The position numbers and the translations under genes are program-made. A stretch of DNA of 64,000 bases. Source: JAHFDS01 sp964593795. Lineage in GTDB: Bacteria > Myxococcota_A > Polyangia > JAHFDS01. Below the pieces are notes generated by a model that did not search any database, was not told where the DNA came from, and saw only the letters and a list, made by a program, of their open reading frames with translations. The stretch's first letter is position 1. Every line of letters begins with the position of its first letter. This document shows, piece after piece, positions 38,082 to 48,865 of the stretch. The stretch is taken from the NCBI GenBank assembly GCA_964593795.1, contig CAZQJC010000095.1, positions 1 through 64,000 of the forward strand. The letters run 5' to 3'.

Positions 38082-38615
38082 ATGAAGAAGACGAGCAAAG
38101 CGGCAGGCAAGGGCGCGGCGCGCGCGAAGAGCGCGGGCACGGCCACGAACGATGCGCGGTTCGAGCTCGGCTGGATCCGGTCGCTCTCCGAGATCCTGGT
38201 TGGCCAGGACCTCGAGGAGCTGGAGCTGGAGCTCGGCGAGGGCCGCATCCGGCTTCGCCGCGGCGGAGCGCACACCGTGGTCCACCACGCACCAGCGGTG
38301 GCCCACGCCCCCGCGCCAGCCCAGCACGCACCCGCGGCCGCGCCCGCGAAGTCGGCGCCCGTGGAAGCCGAGGGCTCCGTGTACGTGACCTCGCCGTTCG
38401 TGGGCACGTTCTACCGGGCCCCGTCGCCCGAGGCCCCGGTGTTCGTGGAGGTGGGGCAGCAGGTCAAGAAGGGCCAGGTCCTCTGCATCGTGGAGGCCCT
38501 CAAGCTCATGAACGAGATCGAGGCCGAGGTGGACGGCGTCATCGTGACGGCGCTGGTGGAGAACGGCCAGGCGGTCGAGTTCGGCGAGCCGCTCTTCAAG
38601 CTTCGTCCCGCGTAG
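38082..38615 (+). CDS. accB: Biotin carboxyl carrier protein of acetyl-CoA carboxylase
   Basis: This 177-aa protein has a basic N-terminus, a DUF-like helical segment (LGWIRSLSEILVGQDLEELEL), a Pro/Ala/His-rich linker (about 65-95) and the C-terminal biotinyl domain. The thumb region TFYRAPSPEAPVFVEVGQQV and the biotinylation site EALKLMNE (Lys near residue 142) are visible. The usual site is EAMKM/EAMKL, so the Met before Lys is Leu here. It carries CO2 from biotin carboxylase to the carboxyltransferase. Confidence 0.94.
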   Translation: MKKTSKAAGKGAARAKSAGTATNDARFELGWIRSLSEILVGQDLEELELELGEGRIRLRRGGAHTVVHHAPAVAHAPAPAQHAPAAAPAKSAPVEAEGSVYVTSPFVGTFYRAPSPEAPVFVEVGQQVKKGQVLCIVEALKLMNEIEAEVDGVIVTALVENGQAVEFGEPLFKLRPA

Positions 38616-38626
38616 CGGAAGCGACC

Positions 38627-39970
38627 GTGTTCAAGAAGATCCTGATCGCCAACCGGGGCGAGATCGCGCTCCGCATCATCCGCGCCTGCCGCGAGCTCGG
38701 CGTCCGCTCGGTCGCCGTGCACTCGACGGCGGACGCGGACGCGCTGCACGTGCGCTTCGCCGACGAGAGCATCTGCATCGGCCCGCCGCCCTCGAAGCAG
38801 AGCTACCTCAAGTTCGACTCGCTCATCGCGGCCGCCGAGGTGACGCGCGCGGACGCGATCCACCCGGGCTACGGGTTTCTCGCCGAGAACGCCGAGTTCG
38901 CTGAGGCCTGCATCGCGTGCGGGCTGCAGTGGATCGGCCCGCCGCCGGCGCTCATGCGCCTGATGGGCGACAAGGACCGCGCGCGCGCGGCGATGCGCAA
39001 GGCCGAGGTCCCCATCCTGCCGGGGACGGGGCTGCTCCCGAGCGTGGAGGAGGCGGTCCGGCAGGCGAACGAGATCGGCTACCCGGTCATCATCAAGGCG
39101 ACCGCCGGCGGTGGCGGGCGCGGCATGAAGATCGTCCGCGCCGCCGAGGAGATCGGCAATCAGTTCCACACGGCACGGCGCGAAGCCGAGGCGGCGTTCG
39201 GCAACCCCGAGGTCTACCTCGAGCGCTACCTCGAGCGGCCGCGGCACGTCGAGGTGCAGGTCGCGTGCGACGACCACGGGGGCGTGGCGATCCTGGGCGA
39301 GCGCGAGTGCTCGATCCAGCGGCGGCACCAGAAGCTGGTCGAGGAGGCGCCGAGCATCGCGCTCACGGAGAAGCAGCGCACGCGCCTGCACGACGTCGCG
39401 CACCAGGCCTGCCAGCAGATCGGCTACCGCAACGTCGGCACGATGGAGTTCCTGCTCGACGATCGCGGGCGCTTCTACTTCATGGAGATGAACACGCGCA
39501 TCCAGGTCGAGCACACCGTGACCGAGATGGTCACGTCGGTGGACCTCCTGCGCGAGCAGATCCAGCTCGCCTGTGGCTCGCCCCTGTCGGTCAGGCGCGC
39601 GTTCGTGCCGCGCGGCCACGCGATCGAGTGCCGCATCAACGCCGAGGACTCGGAGACGTTCGCGCCGTGCCCGGGCAAGATCACGGCGCTGCACCTGCCG
39701 GGGGGACTCGGCGTGCGCGTCGACACGCACATCTACGAGCAGTACGTGGTGCCGCCGTTCTACGACTCGCTCCTGGCGAAGCTCATCGTGCACGCCGAGG
39801 ACCGCGAGCACGCCATCGCGCGCATGCGCAGCGCGCTCGGCGAGTTCGTCATCGAGGGCATCAAGAGCACGCTCGGGTTCCACCGGCGCCTCTTCGCCGA
39901 CCCGGACTTCCAGGCCGGCAACATGGACACCGGCTTCGTCGCGCGCTTCCTCGAGAAGCCCCGGGAGTAG
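38627..39970 (+). CDS. accC: Biotin carboxylase of acetyl-CoA carboxylase
   Basis: This 447-aa ATP-grasp enzyme has FKKILIANRGEIALRI at the N-terminus, HPGYGFLAENAEFA, the glycine-rich KATAGGGGRGMKIV ATP loop, ECSIQRRHQKLVEEAPS, and the catalytic MEMNTRIQVEHTVTE block; the C-terminal RINAED and PPFYDSLLAKLI blocks are intact. It carboxylates the biotin on AccB. The start is GTG 38627, 11 bp after accB; the in-frame upstream extension has no family resemblance. A stem-loop follows before the convergent lipoprotein gene. Confidence 0.95.
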   Translation: MFKKILIANRGEIALRIIRACRELGVRSVAVHSTADADALHVRFADESICIGPPPSKQSYLKFDSLIAAAEVTRADAIHPGYGFLAENAEFAEACIACGLQWIGPPPALMRLMGDKDRARAAMRKAEVPILPGTGLLPSVEEAVRQANEIGYPVIIKATAGGGGRGMKIVRAAEEIGNQFHTARREAEAAFGNPEVYLERYLERPRHVEVQVACDDHGGVAILGERECSIQRRHQKLVEEAPSIALTEKQRTRLHDVAHQACQQIGYRNVGTMEFLLDDRGRFYFMEMNTRIQVEHTVTEMVTSVDLLREQIQLACGSPLSVRRAFVPRGHAIECRINAEDSETFAPCPGKITALHLPGGLGVRVDTHIYEQYVVPPFYDSLLAKLIVHAEDREHAIARMRSALGEFVIEGIKSTLGFHRRLFADPDFQAGNMDTGFVARFLEKPRE

Positions 39971-39977
39971 ATCCGAC

Positions 39978-40001
39978 ACATATCCGCATGTGCGGATGTG
40001 T
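39978..40001. terminator. Stem-loop between convergent genes
   Basis: A 10-bp stem with one G-U wobble (39978-39987 with 39992-40001, loop ATGT) lies between accC and the convergent lipoprotein gene. Neither side has a T tract, so it may be a weak or Rho-assisted bidirectional terminator. Confidence 0.5.
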
Positions 40002-40014
40002 AGACCGCCTGGCG

Positions 40015-40935
40015 CTATTTCCGCTTGAGGACCAGCTTGTAGGAGCCGCCCGACGGGGGCGCGTCCAGCGTGGCCTCGTAGGCATCGCCGAAGGCGAGCT
40101 TCGGGTTCGACGGCAGGGTGCCGCGGCCGCTCACGCGGAAGCGCGCCGCGGGCCGGTCGAGGGCCTCGATGCGCTCGAGCTTGACCTGCGGATTCCGCAG
40201 GAGGTCACGGAACGTCTCGCAGGAGACGCGCGCCTCGGTCGCCCGCTGGTTCGCGCGCGCCCGCCACCTCTCGACGTCCTCGCGGATCTTCTGGAACCCG
40301 GCGGCGTTCGGCCAGTCCTTGAGCGCGTCGAGCCGCCCCTTCATGCTGCGCAGCGACATCCGCAGGTCGGTCGCCTTCTCGCCGGAGAGGCGCGACGTCG
40401 GGATCGCGTCCGCCGTGCCGAGGTCGGGCGCGGGCGGGATCACGGCGGCGGGCGCCACGTACCGGTCGGCCTCGATCGTGATCTCCCAGCTCGGCGGAAA
40501 CGTCTTCTTGCGCTCGGCGCTGCGCACCTCGACCACGCGCGGGCGGCTGCAGAGGGCCTGCACGAAGCTCGCGGCCTCCTGCTCGACGCCCTGGAACGAG
40601 ACCGCGACCGGCCGGTGCCCGACGTCGCCCGAGGTCGTCTCCGCCTCGAGCTTGTACGTGGGCGAGAGGCCCGTCTTGGCGATCGCGTCGTGGAGGCGCT
40701 TTCGGAGCTGCTCGTCGGTCTCGGGGGCGCGGGGCAGGGCGCGCTCGAGCTCGACCGCCTCGGCGCGCAGCACCGCGAGCGGGTGGTGGCAGCGCCCCTT
40801 GGGCTCGGCGCACGCGCCACGCTCTGCGATGTCGCGCTTGGCTTGCTCGTAGAGCTGCGCGAGCTGCTTGACCTCCTCGGTCTCGCACCCGCAGAGCATG
40901 GTGGCGGCGAGGAGGATGACCGCGATCGAGCGCAC
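40015..40935 (-). CDS. Coiled-coil lipoprotein of unknown function
   Basis: This 306-aa lipoprotein starts MRSIAVILLAATMLCGC. Residues about 20-80 are helical, and a later helical part lies near 185-245. The middle block (VAVSFQGVEQEAASFVQAL, then RVVEVRSAERKK) faintly recalls the periplasmic domain of PilO-like proteins; this is low-confidence pattern matching. The start is GTG 40935. It is encoded opposite to the acc and mfd genes on either side. Confidence 0.68.
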   Translation of the reverse strand: MRSIAVILLAATMLCGCETEEVKQLAQLYEQAKRDIAERGACAEPKGRCHHPLAVLRAEAVELERALPRAPETDEQLRKRLHDAIAKTGLSPTYKLEAETTSGDVGHRPVAVSFQGVEQEAASFVQALCSRPRVVEVRSAERKKTFPPSWEITIEADRYVAPAAVIPPAPDLGTADAIPTSRLSGEKATDLRMSLRSMKGRLDALKDWPNAAGFQKIREDVERWRARANQRATEARVSCETFRDLLRNPQVKLERIEALDRPAARFRVSGRGTLPSNPKLAFGDAYEATLDAPPSGGSYKLVLKRK

Positions 40936-40960
40936 GGGCTGACGCTATCATGGCAGGGGG

Positions 40961-41193
40961 ATGGGCCAGGAGGACGGCGCGGCCGGAGCGCTCGGCTTGG
41001 CCGATACGATGGGCGCGCCCTCGTCGCCCTCGTCGCCCTCGGAGGCCGGCGCCGAGCTCGCGGGCGACCTGGCGGCGTTGCCTGTGGTCTCGCCGACCTT
41101 CTTTGCGCTGGGGCCCGGCGCGAGGTCCGGGGCTCACCGCGGACGTGCTCGACTCTCGTGGTGCGTACTTCGTCAGGGCCAATCGCTGACCGG

Positions 41194-41197
<4 letters not shown>
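40961..41197 (+). CDS. Doubtful small ORF, possibly frameshifted
   Basis: An open frame of 78 codons begins ATG 40961 after AGGGGG. Its first 57 codons have the GC-rich third positions of real genes (MGQEDGAAGALGLADTMGA). That bias stops near 41120 and resumes in another frame ending at TGA 41187-41189 (LTADVLDSRGAYFVRANR). A one-base frameshift in a small gene of about 80 codons would explain this. No family is recognised; it may equally be mfd leader sequence. Confidence 0.3.
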
Positions 41198-44847
<3,650 letters not shown>

Positions 44848-44898
44848 GGCCGGTTCCCAGACCCGTTTTCTCAAGTCCTTTCAGGAGCTTTTGGAAAA

Positions 44899-45240
44899 AT
44901 GACGACGCGATTCTCCCGGCTGACGGCCGAAACCCTGGCGCTCCTCACCGGCGCGGCCCTCCTGGCCCTCGGTGGCTGTGGCGGTGACGGAAAGAAGAGC
45001 GGCGGCGGCGCCAAGTCCGCCAGCGGTCCGGCGGTGGCCGAGATCGACGACGTGAAGATCACGATCGAGGACTTCCAGGATCGGATCAACAAGCAGTCGC
45101 CGTACCTGCGCAGCCGCTACACGTCGCTCGAGCGCAAGAAGGAGTTCCTCGACAACCTGGTGCGGTTCGAGGTGATGGCGCGCGAGGCCGAGAAGAAGGG
45201 GTACGACAAGGACCCCGAGGTCGTGCGCTCCATGAAGTAG
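44899..45240 (+). CDS. Parvulin-type chaperone lipoprotein, N-terminal part before in-frame TAG
   Basis: The frame opens at ATG 44899 with AGGAG upstream and encodes a lipoprotein signal (LLTGAALLALGGC), a Gly/Lys linker and the SurA-like N-domain (IDDVKITIEDFQDRINKQSP, LDNLVRFEVMAREAEKKGY). It stops at TAG 45238-45240 after DPEVVRSMK. The next codons continue the same domain without a gap in frame 45241-45987. In related proteins this point reads approximately KKVMVQKL, so a single-base change from AAG to TAG is the simplest explanation. Whether the product is truncated, read through or an assembly error cannot be told. Confidence 0.75.
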   Translation: MTTRFSRLTAETLALLTGAALLALGGCGGDGKKSGGGAKSASGPAVAEIDDVKITIEDFQDRINKQSPYLRSRYTSLERKKEFLDNLVRFEVMAREAEKKGYDKDPEVVRSMK

Positions 45241-45987
45241 GTGATGATCCAGAAGCTGATGAAGGAGGAGTTCGACAACCGCCTCAAGCTCGAGGACATC
45301 AAGGACGAGGAGTGCAAGGTCTTCTACGACGGGCACCCCGACGAGTACAACAAGCCGGCCGAGGTGCGCGCGTCCGCCATCTTCACCAAGGACGAGAAGA
45401 AGGCGGCCGACGCGATCAAGAAGGTCAAGGACAAGGCCAAGGCCGGCAAGATCGACTCCGCCGTGTTCGGCGACCTGGCCAAGGACCTCACCGAGGACGA
45501 GAAGGCCAAGCCCGCGCGCGGTGACCTGCGCTACTTCGACGCCAAGAGCACGCTCTATCCGAAGGCCGTCATCGAGGCGGCGTTCGCGCTCAAGGACGTG
45601 GGCGACTTCACGGACAAGCCCCTCAAGGCGGGCGACGGCTTCTGGGTCATCACCAAGACCGGTGACCGCAAGGCCTTCACGCGCAGCTTCGAGGAGGTCA
45701 AGCGGCAGATCCAGAACCGCCTCTACCGCGACAAGCGCACCAAGGCGATGGAGGACTACGTCGCCGAGCTCAAGCGCAAGGCGAACGTGAAGATCAGCGA
45801 GGACAACCTCAACAAGGTGCAGGTCGACACGTCGATGGGCTCGCCTCCGGGCGGGCCGACCCCGCCGGGCGCGACGCCGGTGCCGGTCGTGCCGGCCGGC
45901 ACCGGTGGCGCCAAGGCGCCGACGCCGGGTGCTCCCGCGCCTGCCGCCCCGGCGCCTGCCGCGCCTGCGCCCGCCCCCGCTCACTGA
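45241..45987 (+). CDS. Parvulin-type chaperone, C-terminal part after in-frame TAG
   Basis: This 248-codon stretch lies directly behind TAG 45238-45240 in the same frame. It begins VMIQKLMKEEFDNRL and contains a PpiC-type rotamase domain (about residues 35-145: VRASAIFTKDEKKAADAIKKV, RGDLRYFDAK, AAFALKDVGDFTDKPLKAGDGFWVITKTG). The rest of the SurA-like N-domain follows (FEEVKRQIQNRLYRDKRTKAME), then a Pro/Ala/Gly-rich tail. GTG 45241 could reinitiate translation, but without the signal peptide the product would stay in the cytoplasm. High GC3 persists, so decay, if real, is recent. Confidence 0.75.
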   Translation: MMIQKLMKEEFDNRLKLEDIKDEECKVFYDGHPDEYNKPAEVRASAIFTKDEKKAADAIKKVKDKAKAGKIDSAVFGDLAKDLTEDEKAKPARGDLRYFDAKSTLYPKAVIEAAFALKDVGDFTDKPLKAGDGFWVITKTGDRKAFTRSFEEVKRQIQNRLYRDKRTKAMEDYVAELKRKANVKISEDNLNKVQVDTSMGSPPGGPTPPGATPVPVVPAGTGGAKAPTPGAPAPAAPAPAAPAPAPAH

Positions 45988-46015
45988 TCCGGGCCCCCCT
46001 GCTAGACTCCTGCGC

Positions 46016-46987
46016 ATGAAGCGTCTCGTCCTGGCCACCCTCTGGGCCGCGTCCTTCGCGCTCGGGGTCACGCCCGCGCGCGCGGCCGTGGTCGAGCGCA
46101 TCGTCGCCGTCGTCAACGGTGAGATCATCCTCGAGAGCCAGCTCGAGGAGCGCGGGCGCGCGATGTTCGCCGAGGCCAAGAAGGATCCCGATCCGGTGGC
46201 GCGCAAGCGGCGGGAGACCTCGCTGCGCCGCGAGGTCCTCGACCACCTCGTGGACGAGGAGCTCCTCGCGCAGCAGGCGCGCGAGCTCAAGATCGTCGTC
46301 TCGCCGCAGGACGTCGACCGCATGATCGACGACGTCAAGAAGCGCAACAACCTCGACGACAACACGCTCGTCGAGGCGCTCGCGCAGCAGGGCATGGACC
46401 TCGTCAGCTACCGCGAGGTCGTCAAGCGCCAGGTGCTCCGCTTGCGTGTCCTCGAGGTCACGGTGCGCTCGCGCGTGGCGGTGACGGACGAGGACATCCG
46501 GCGGTACTACGAGTCGAACCTCAAGCAGCTCGGCGCCGATCGCAAGGTCCGCGCGAGCCACATCTTCCTCGGCATCCCGCCCGAGGCCACCGCGGCCGAA
46601 GCCGATCAGATCCGCAAGCGGGCGCTCGAGCTCGTGCAGCGCGCGCGCGGCGGCGAGGACTTCGCCAAGCTCGCCCGCGAGAACAGCCAGGACACCGCCA
46701 CGCGCAGCGAGGGCGGCGACCTCGGCTACTTCGGCCGCGGGATGCTGCCGCCGGCCGTCGAGGAGATCGTGTTCTCGATGTCGCCCGGTGAGGTCCGCGG
46801 CCCGGTGCGCGCCGAGCGCGGCTTCCACGTCATCAAGCTGGTCGATCGCAAGGACGAGAAGGCCCGGCCGTTCGAGGACGTCAAGGAGCAGATCCGCGAG
46901 CAGCTCATGCAGCAGGAGATGGAGAAGCACACCCGCTCCTGGCTCGCCGAGATGCGCCGCAAGGCGCACGTCAACATCCGGCTCTAG
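46016..46987 (+). CDS. surA: Periplasmic chaperone/peptidyl-prolyl isomerase SurA
   Basis: This 323-aa secreted protein starts MKRLVLATLWAASFALG with a cleavable signal ending near ARAA. The SurA N-domain (VVERIVAVVNGEIILESQLEER) comes next, then a single parvulin domain (about 175-280: VRASHIFLGIPPEAT, GGDLGYFGRGMLPPAVEE, ERGFHVIKLVDRK) and a C-terminal helix that returns to the N-domain. It escorts outer-membrane proteins through the periplasm. Only one PPIase domain is present, unlike the two of E. coli SurA. It lies 28 bp after the split parvulin gene; the start is ATG 46016. Confidence 0.9.
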   Translation: MKRLVLATLWAASFALGVTPARAAVVERIVAVVNGEIILESQLEERGRAMFAEAKKDPDPVARKRRETSLRREVLDHLVDEELLAQQARELKIVVSPQDVDRMIDDVKKRNNLDDNTLVEALAQQGMDLVSYREVVKRQVLRLRVLEVTVRSRVAVTDEDIRRYYESNLKQLGADRKVRASHIFLGIPPEATAAEADQIRKRALELVQRARGGEDFAKLARENSQDTATRSEGGDLGYFGRGMLPPAVEEIVFSMSPGEVRGPVRAERGFHVIKLVDRKDEKARPFEDVKEQIREQLMQQEMEKHTRSWLAEMRRKAHVNIRL

Positions 46988-46992
46988 CTTCG

Positions 46993-47015
46993 GCGGGGGA
47001 ACTACGTTCCCCCGC
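46993..47015 (+). terminator. Hairpin downstream of surA
   Basis: A perfect 10-bp stem, GCGGGGGAAC with GTTCCCCCGC, has loop TAC and begins 5 nt after the surA stop. A C/T-rich tract follows instead of a T run. The plan resembles copies R1-R4 but the sequence core is different. No gene is seen in the rest of 46988-47272. Confidence 0.55.
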
Positions 47016-47272
47016 GCCGGCTCGCCCCCAGGCTCGCCTCCCCCTCCTCGCGGCTGATGGCCGCGTTCGCAAGCGAAGACCATCGATGCGCCGCCGTCGC
47101 TCCATCGGGGCGGGGGCTCGCGCGTTCCGCGCTCGCGTCCGCGAGACTGATGCACGGCCCACGCGTCCCGGCGTATCGCTGGCCCCGGATAGAGGAGCGG
47201 CTTCTTCGCGGGTTGCGGCTCCTGAGACGCTGGCGGCCCTCGCGGCCGTGGCGTTCTCCGTCCGGGCGCCGG

Positions 47273-47593
47273 TCAGCCGGCCTTGGAGCCGCCGAGGCAC
47301 TTGGGAGCGGGGTTCTCGACCTCGCCGCCGGCGGCGTCGAACTCGGCGGGCGTGAGCGTCTTCATCGTCAGCGCATGCACGCCGGCGCGCATCTCGTCGG
47401 CCACGAGCGCGTAGACGCGGCGCTGGCGGTCCACGCGCGACAGGCCCTCGAACGCCGCGGCGACCACGATGAGGTTGAAGTGCGTCTCGGAGCCGGGCTT
47501 GACCGCATGCATGTGGCTCTCGTTGTCGAGGCGCAGGCGCTCGGGCGCGAGTCCTGCGACGAGCTTGGCTTCCATCTGGCGCTGCAGCGACAT
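47273..47593 (-). CDS. bolA: BolA protein
   Basis: This 106-aa protein matches BolA: RQMEAKLVAGLAPERLRLDNES, MHAVKPGSETHFNLIVVAAAFEGLSRVDRQRRVYALVADEM, VHALTMKTLTPAEF. The His/Cys-bearing C-terminus PAPKCLGG resembles the SPPC end of E. coli BolA. BolA proteins bind monothiol glutaredoxin iron-sulfur clusters and some act as transcription factors. The start is ATG 47593; the longer frame upstream is antisense to the next gene. It complements the IbaG-like paralogue at 7546. Confidence 0.88.
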   Translation of the reverse strand: MSLQRQMEAKLVAGLAPERLRLDNESHMHAVKPGSETHFNLIVVAAAFEGLSRVDRQRRVYALVADEMRAGVHALTMKTLTPAEFDAAGGEVENPAPKCLGGSKAG

Positions 47594-47649
47594 CGGTTCC
47601 CGGATTGTACGCGCTTGACTCGGCACGGCCAGGGTCAACACTCGAGGGC

Positions 47650-48075
47650 ATGGCCCACGAGCTCTCCGTGTACTTCGACGGCGGCTGCCCGCTCTGCTCC
47701 CGCGAGATCGACCACTACCGCCGAAAGGATGCGGCGGGGCACATCCGCTTCGTGGACATCGACGCGCCTGGGTTCGACGCCGCAGGGGAGGGCCTCGATC
47801 CCGATCGCGTGCAGCGGCTGATGCACGCGCGCCTCGCGTCCGGCGAGATCGTCTCTGGTGTGGCCGCCTTCGCGGCCATCTGGGACACGCTGCCCGGGCA
47901 CACGTGGATGGCGCGCCTCGCAAGGAGGCCGGGCGTGCGCACGGCCGCCGCGCTCGGCTACGCGGCGTTCGCGCGCATCCGGCCGCTCCTGCCGCGTCGC
48001 CGCGCGGGCTGCGACGACGGCGCCTGCGCCGTGCCGCCGAGCCAGCGAGCGCGCAGACCGGACGCGCGCGCCTGA
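47650..48075 (+). CDS. DCC/DUF393 thiol-disulfide oxidoreductase-like protein
   Basis: This 141-aa protein carries the DCC motif at the N-terminus: VYFDGGCPLCSREIDHYRR, with the CxxC expected of a thioredoxin-like fold. It continues with IRFVDIDAPGFDAAG, the MHARLASGEIVSGVAAFAAIW block and a basic C-terminus with a second Cys pair (GCDDGAC). It probably handles disulfides or metals; the partner is unknown. The start ATG 47650 is preferred over an in-frame ATG at 47605 because the domain begins right after it. Confidence 0.88.
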   Translation: MAHELSVYFDGGCPLCSREIDHYRRKDAAGHIRFVDIDAPGFDAAGEGLDPDRVQRLMHARLASGEIVSGVAAFAAIWDTLPGHTWMARLARRPGVRTAAALGYAAFARIRPLLPRRRAGCDDGACAVPPSQRARRPDARA

Positions 48076-48114
48076 CGGCTCGACGTCGCGCGGCCGCGGG
48101 CGCATCATCCGCGC

Positions 48115-48804
48115 ATGCGCGTCTTCGTCGCCGGCGCCACCGGCGCCACCGGCAGCGTCTTCGTCCCCGCGGCCACGCGAGCGGGCCTCGACCTCGTCCT
48201 GCACGTGCGACCGCAGACCGCGGCGCGCTCACCCCTCGCCAAGGACCCCCGCGCGCGCGTGCTCGATCTCGGCGACGCATCTGCCTTGGCGGATGCGATG
48301 GCCGGCTGCGACGCCGTCGTCTCGTTCGTGGGGACGATGCGCGATCGCTTCAGGGCGGGGGACACCTACGAGTCGAGCGACGTCGGCTCGGCACGCGCGC
48401 TCGTCGAGGGGGCGCGCCGCGCGGAGGTTCCGCGCATGCTGCTCCTGAGCTCGGTGGGGGCGGGCGGCGCGGGCGCGTACCTCAAGATGAAGGCCGAGTG
48501 CGAGGCCATCGTGCGTGACTCGGGCCTGCGCTGGACGATCTTCCGGCCCTCGGTCCTAGTGACGCCCGACGGCGCCGACTCCGGCAGCCACGGGGCACGT
48601 CGCGCGCCGCCTGCGTTCGGGGGCCTCCTCGGTGCGCTCGGCGCGCTGCCCGGGCTCGGCGGGTTCGCCGAGGACTACAAGCCGATCCCGCTCGACGTGC
48701 TCGCGCGCGCGTTCATCCAGGTGCTCGAGTGGCCCAAGGACGGCGCGGTGCTCAGCGGCCGCGACCTCTGGCCGCTTGGGACACGTCAGGTGAGGGAGAA
48801 GTAG
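48115..48804 (+). CDS. NAD(P)-binding, NmrA/SDR-a-type protein
   Basis: This 229-aa atypical SDR has the Rossmann signature FVAGATGATGS (residues 4-14), the VLDLGDASAL acidic strand end, the DAVVSFVGT strand and LLLSSVGAGG with a Ser in the active-site position; YLKMKAECEAIV supplies the Tyr/Lys pair. It belongs with NADH(P)-binding NmrA-like oxidoreductases or regulators. The start is ATG 48115, 39 bp after the DCC gene, so the two are probably co-transcribed. Substrate unknown. Confidence 0.86.
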   Translation: MRVFVAGATGATGSVFVPAATRAGLDLVLHVRPQTAARSPLAKDPRARVLDLGDASALADAMAGCDAVVSFVGTMRDRFRAGDTYESSDVGSARALVEGARRAEVPRMLLLSSVGAGGAGAYLKMKAECEAIVRDSGLRWTIFRPSVLVTPDGADSGSHGARRAPPAFGGLLGALGALPGLGGFAEDYKPIPLDVLARAFIQVLEWPKDGAVLSGRDLWPLGTRQVREK

Positions 48805-48815
48805 GAAGGAGGAGG

Positions 48816-48850
48816 GGCGGGCGCCCGGAGGAGAGGGCCGAGCGCCCGCC
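48816..48850. terminator. Stem-loop between convergent genes
   Basis: GGCGGGCGC (48816-48824) pairs with GCGCCCGCC (48842-48850) across a 17-nt loop, between convergent stops at 48804 and 48866. On the minus strand it is followed by a C/T-rich stretch. It may serve both transcripts. Confidence 0.5.
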
Positions 48851-48865
48851 GAGAGACGCTCGAGA

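Noticed and set aside
37973..38626. N-terminal extension of accC reading through accB
   Set aside because: In frame but in the wrong frame for AccB, without family resemblance; AccC begins at GTG 38627 with the standard ILIANRGEIA start.
38917..41193. Upstream extension of the mfd frame over accC and the minus-strand lipoprotein gene
   Set aside because: It overlaps accC and the antisense lipoprotein gene and has no Mfd similarity before about 41250.
45238..45240. Pyrrolysine or other programmed recoding at the TAG
   Set aside because: No pyl genes or downstream recoding element are visible, and many genes in the window end in TAG.
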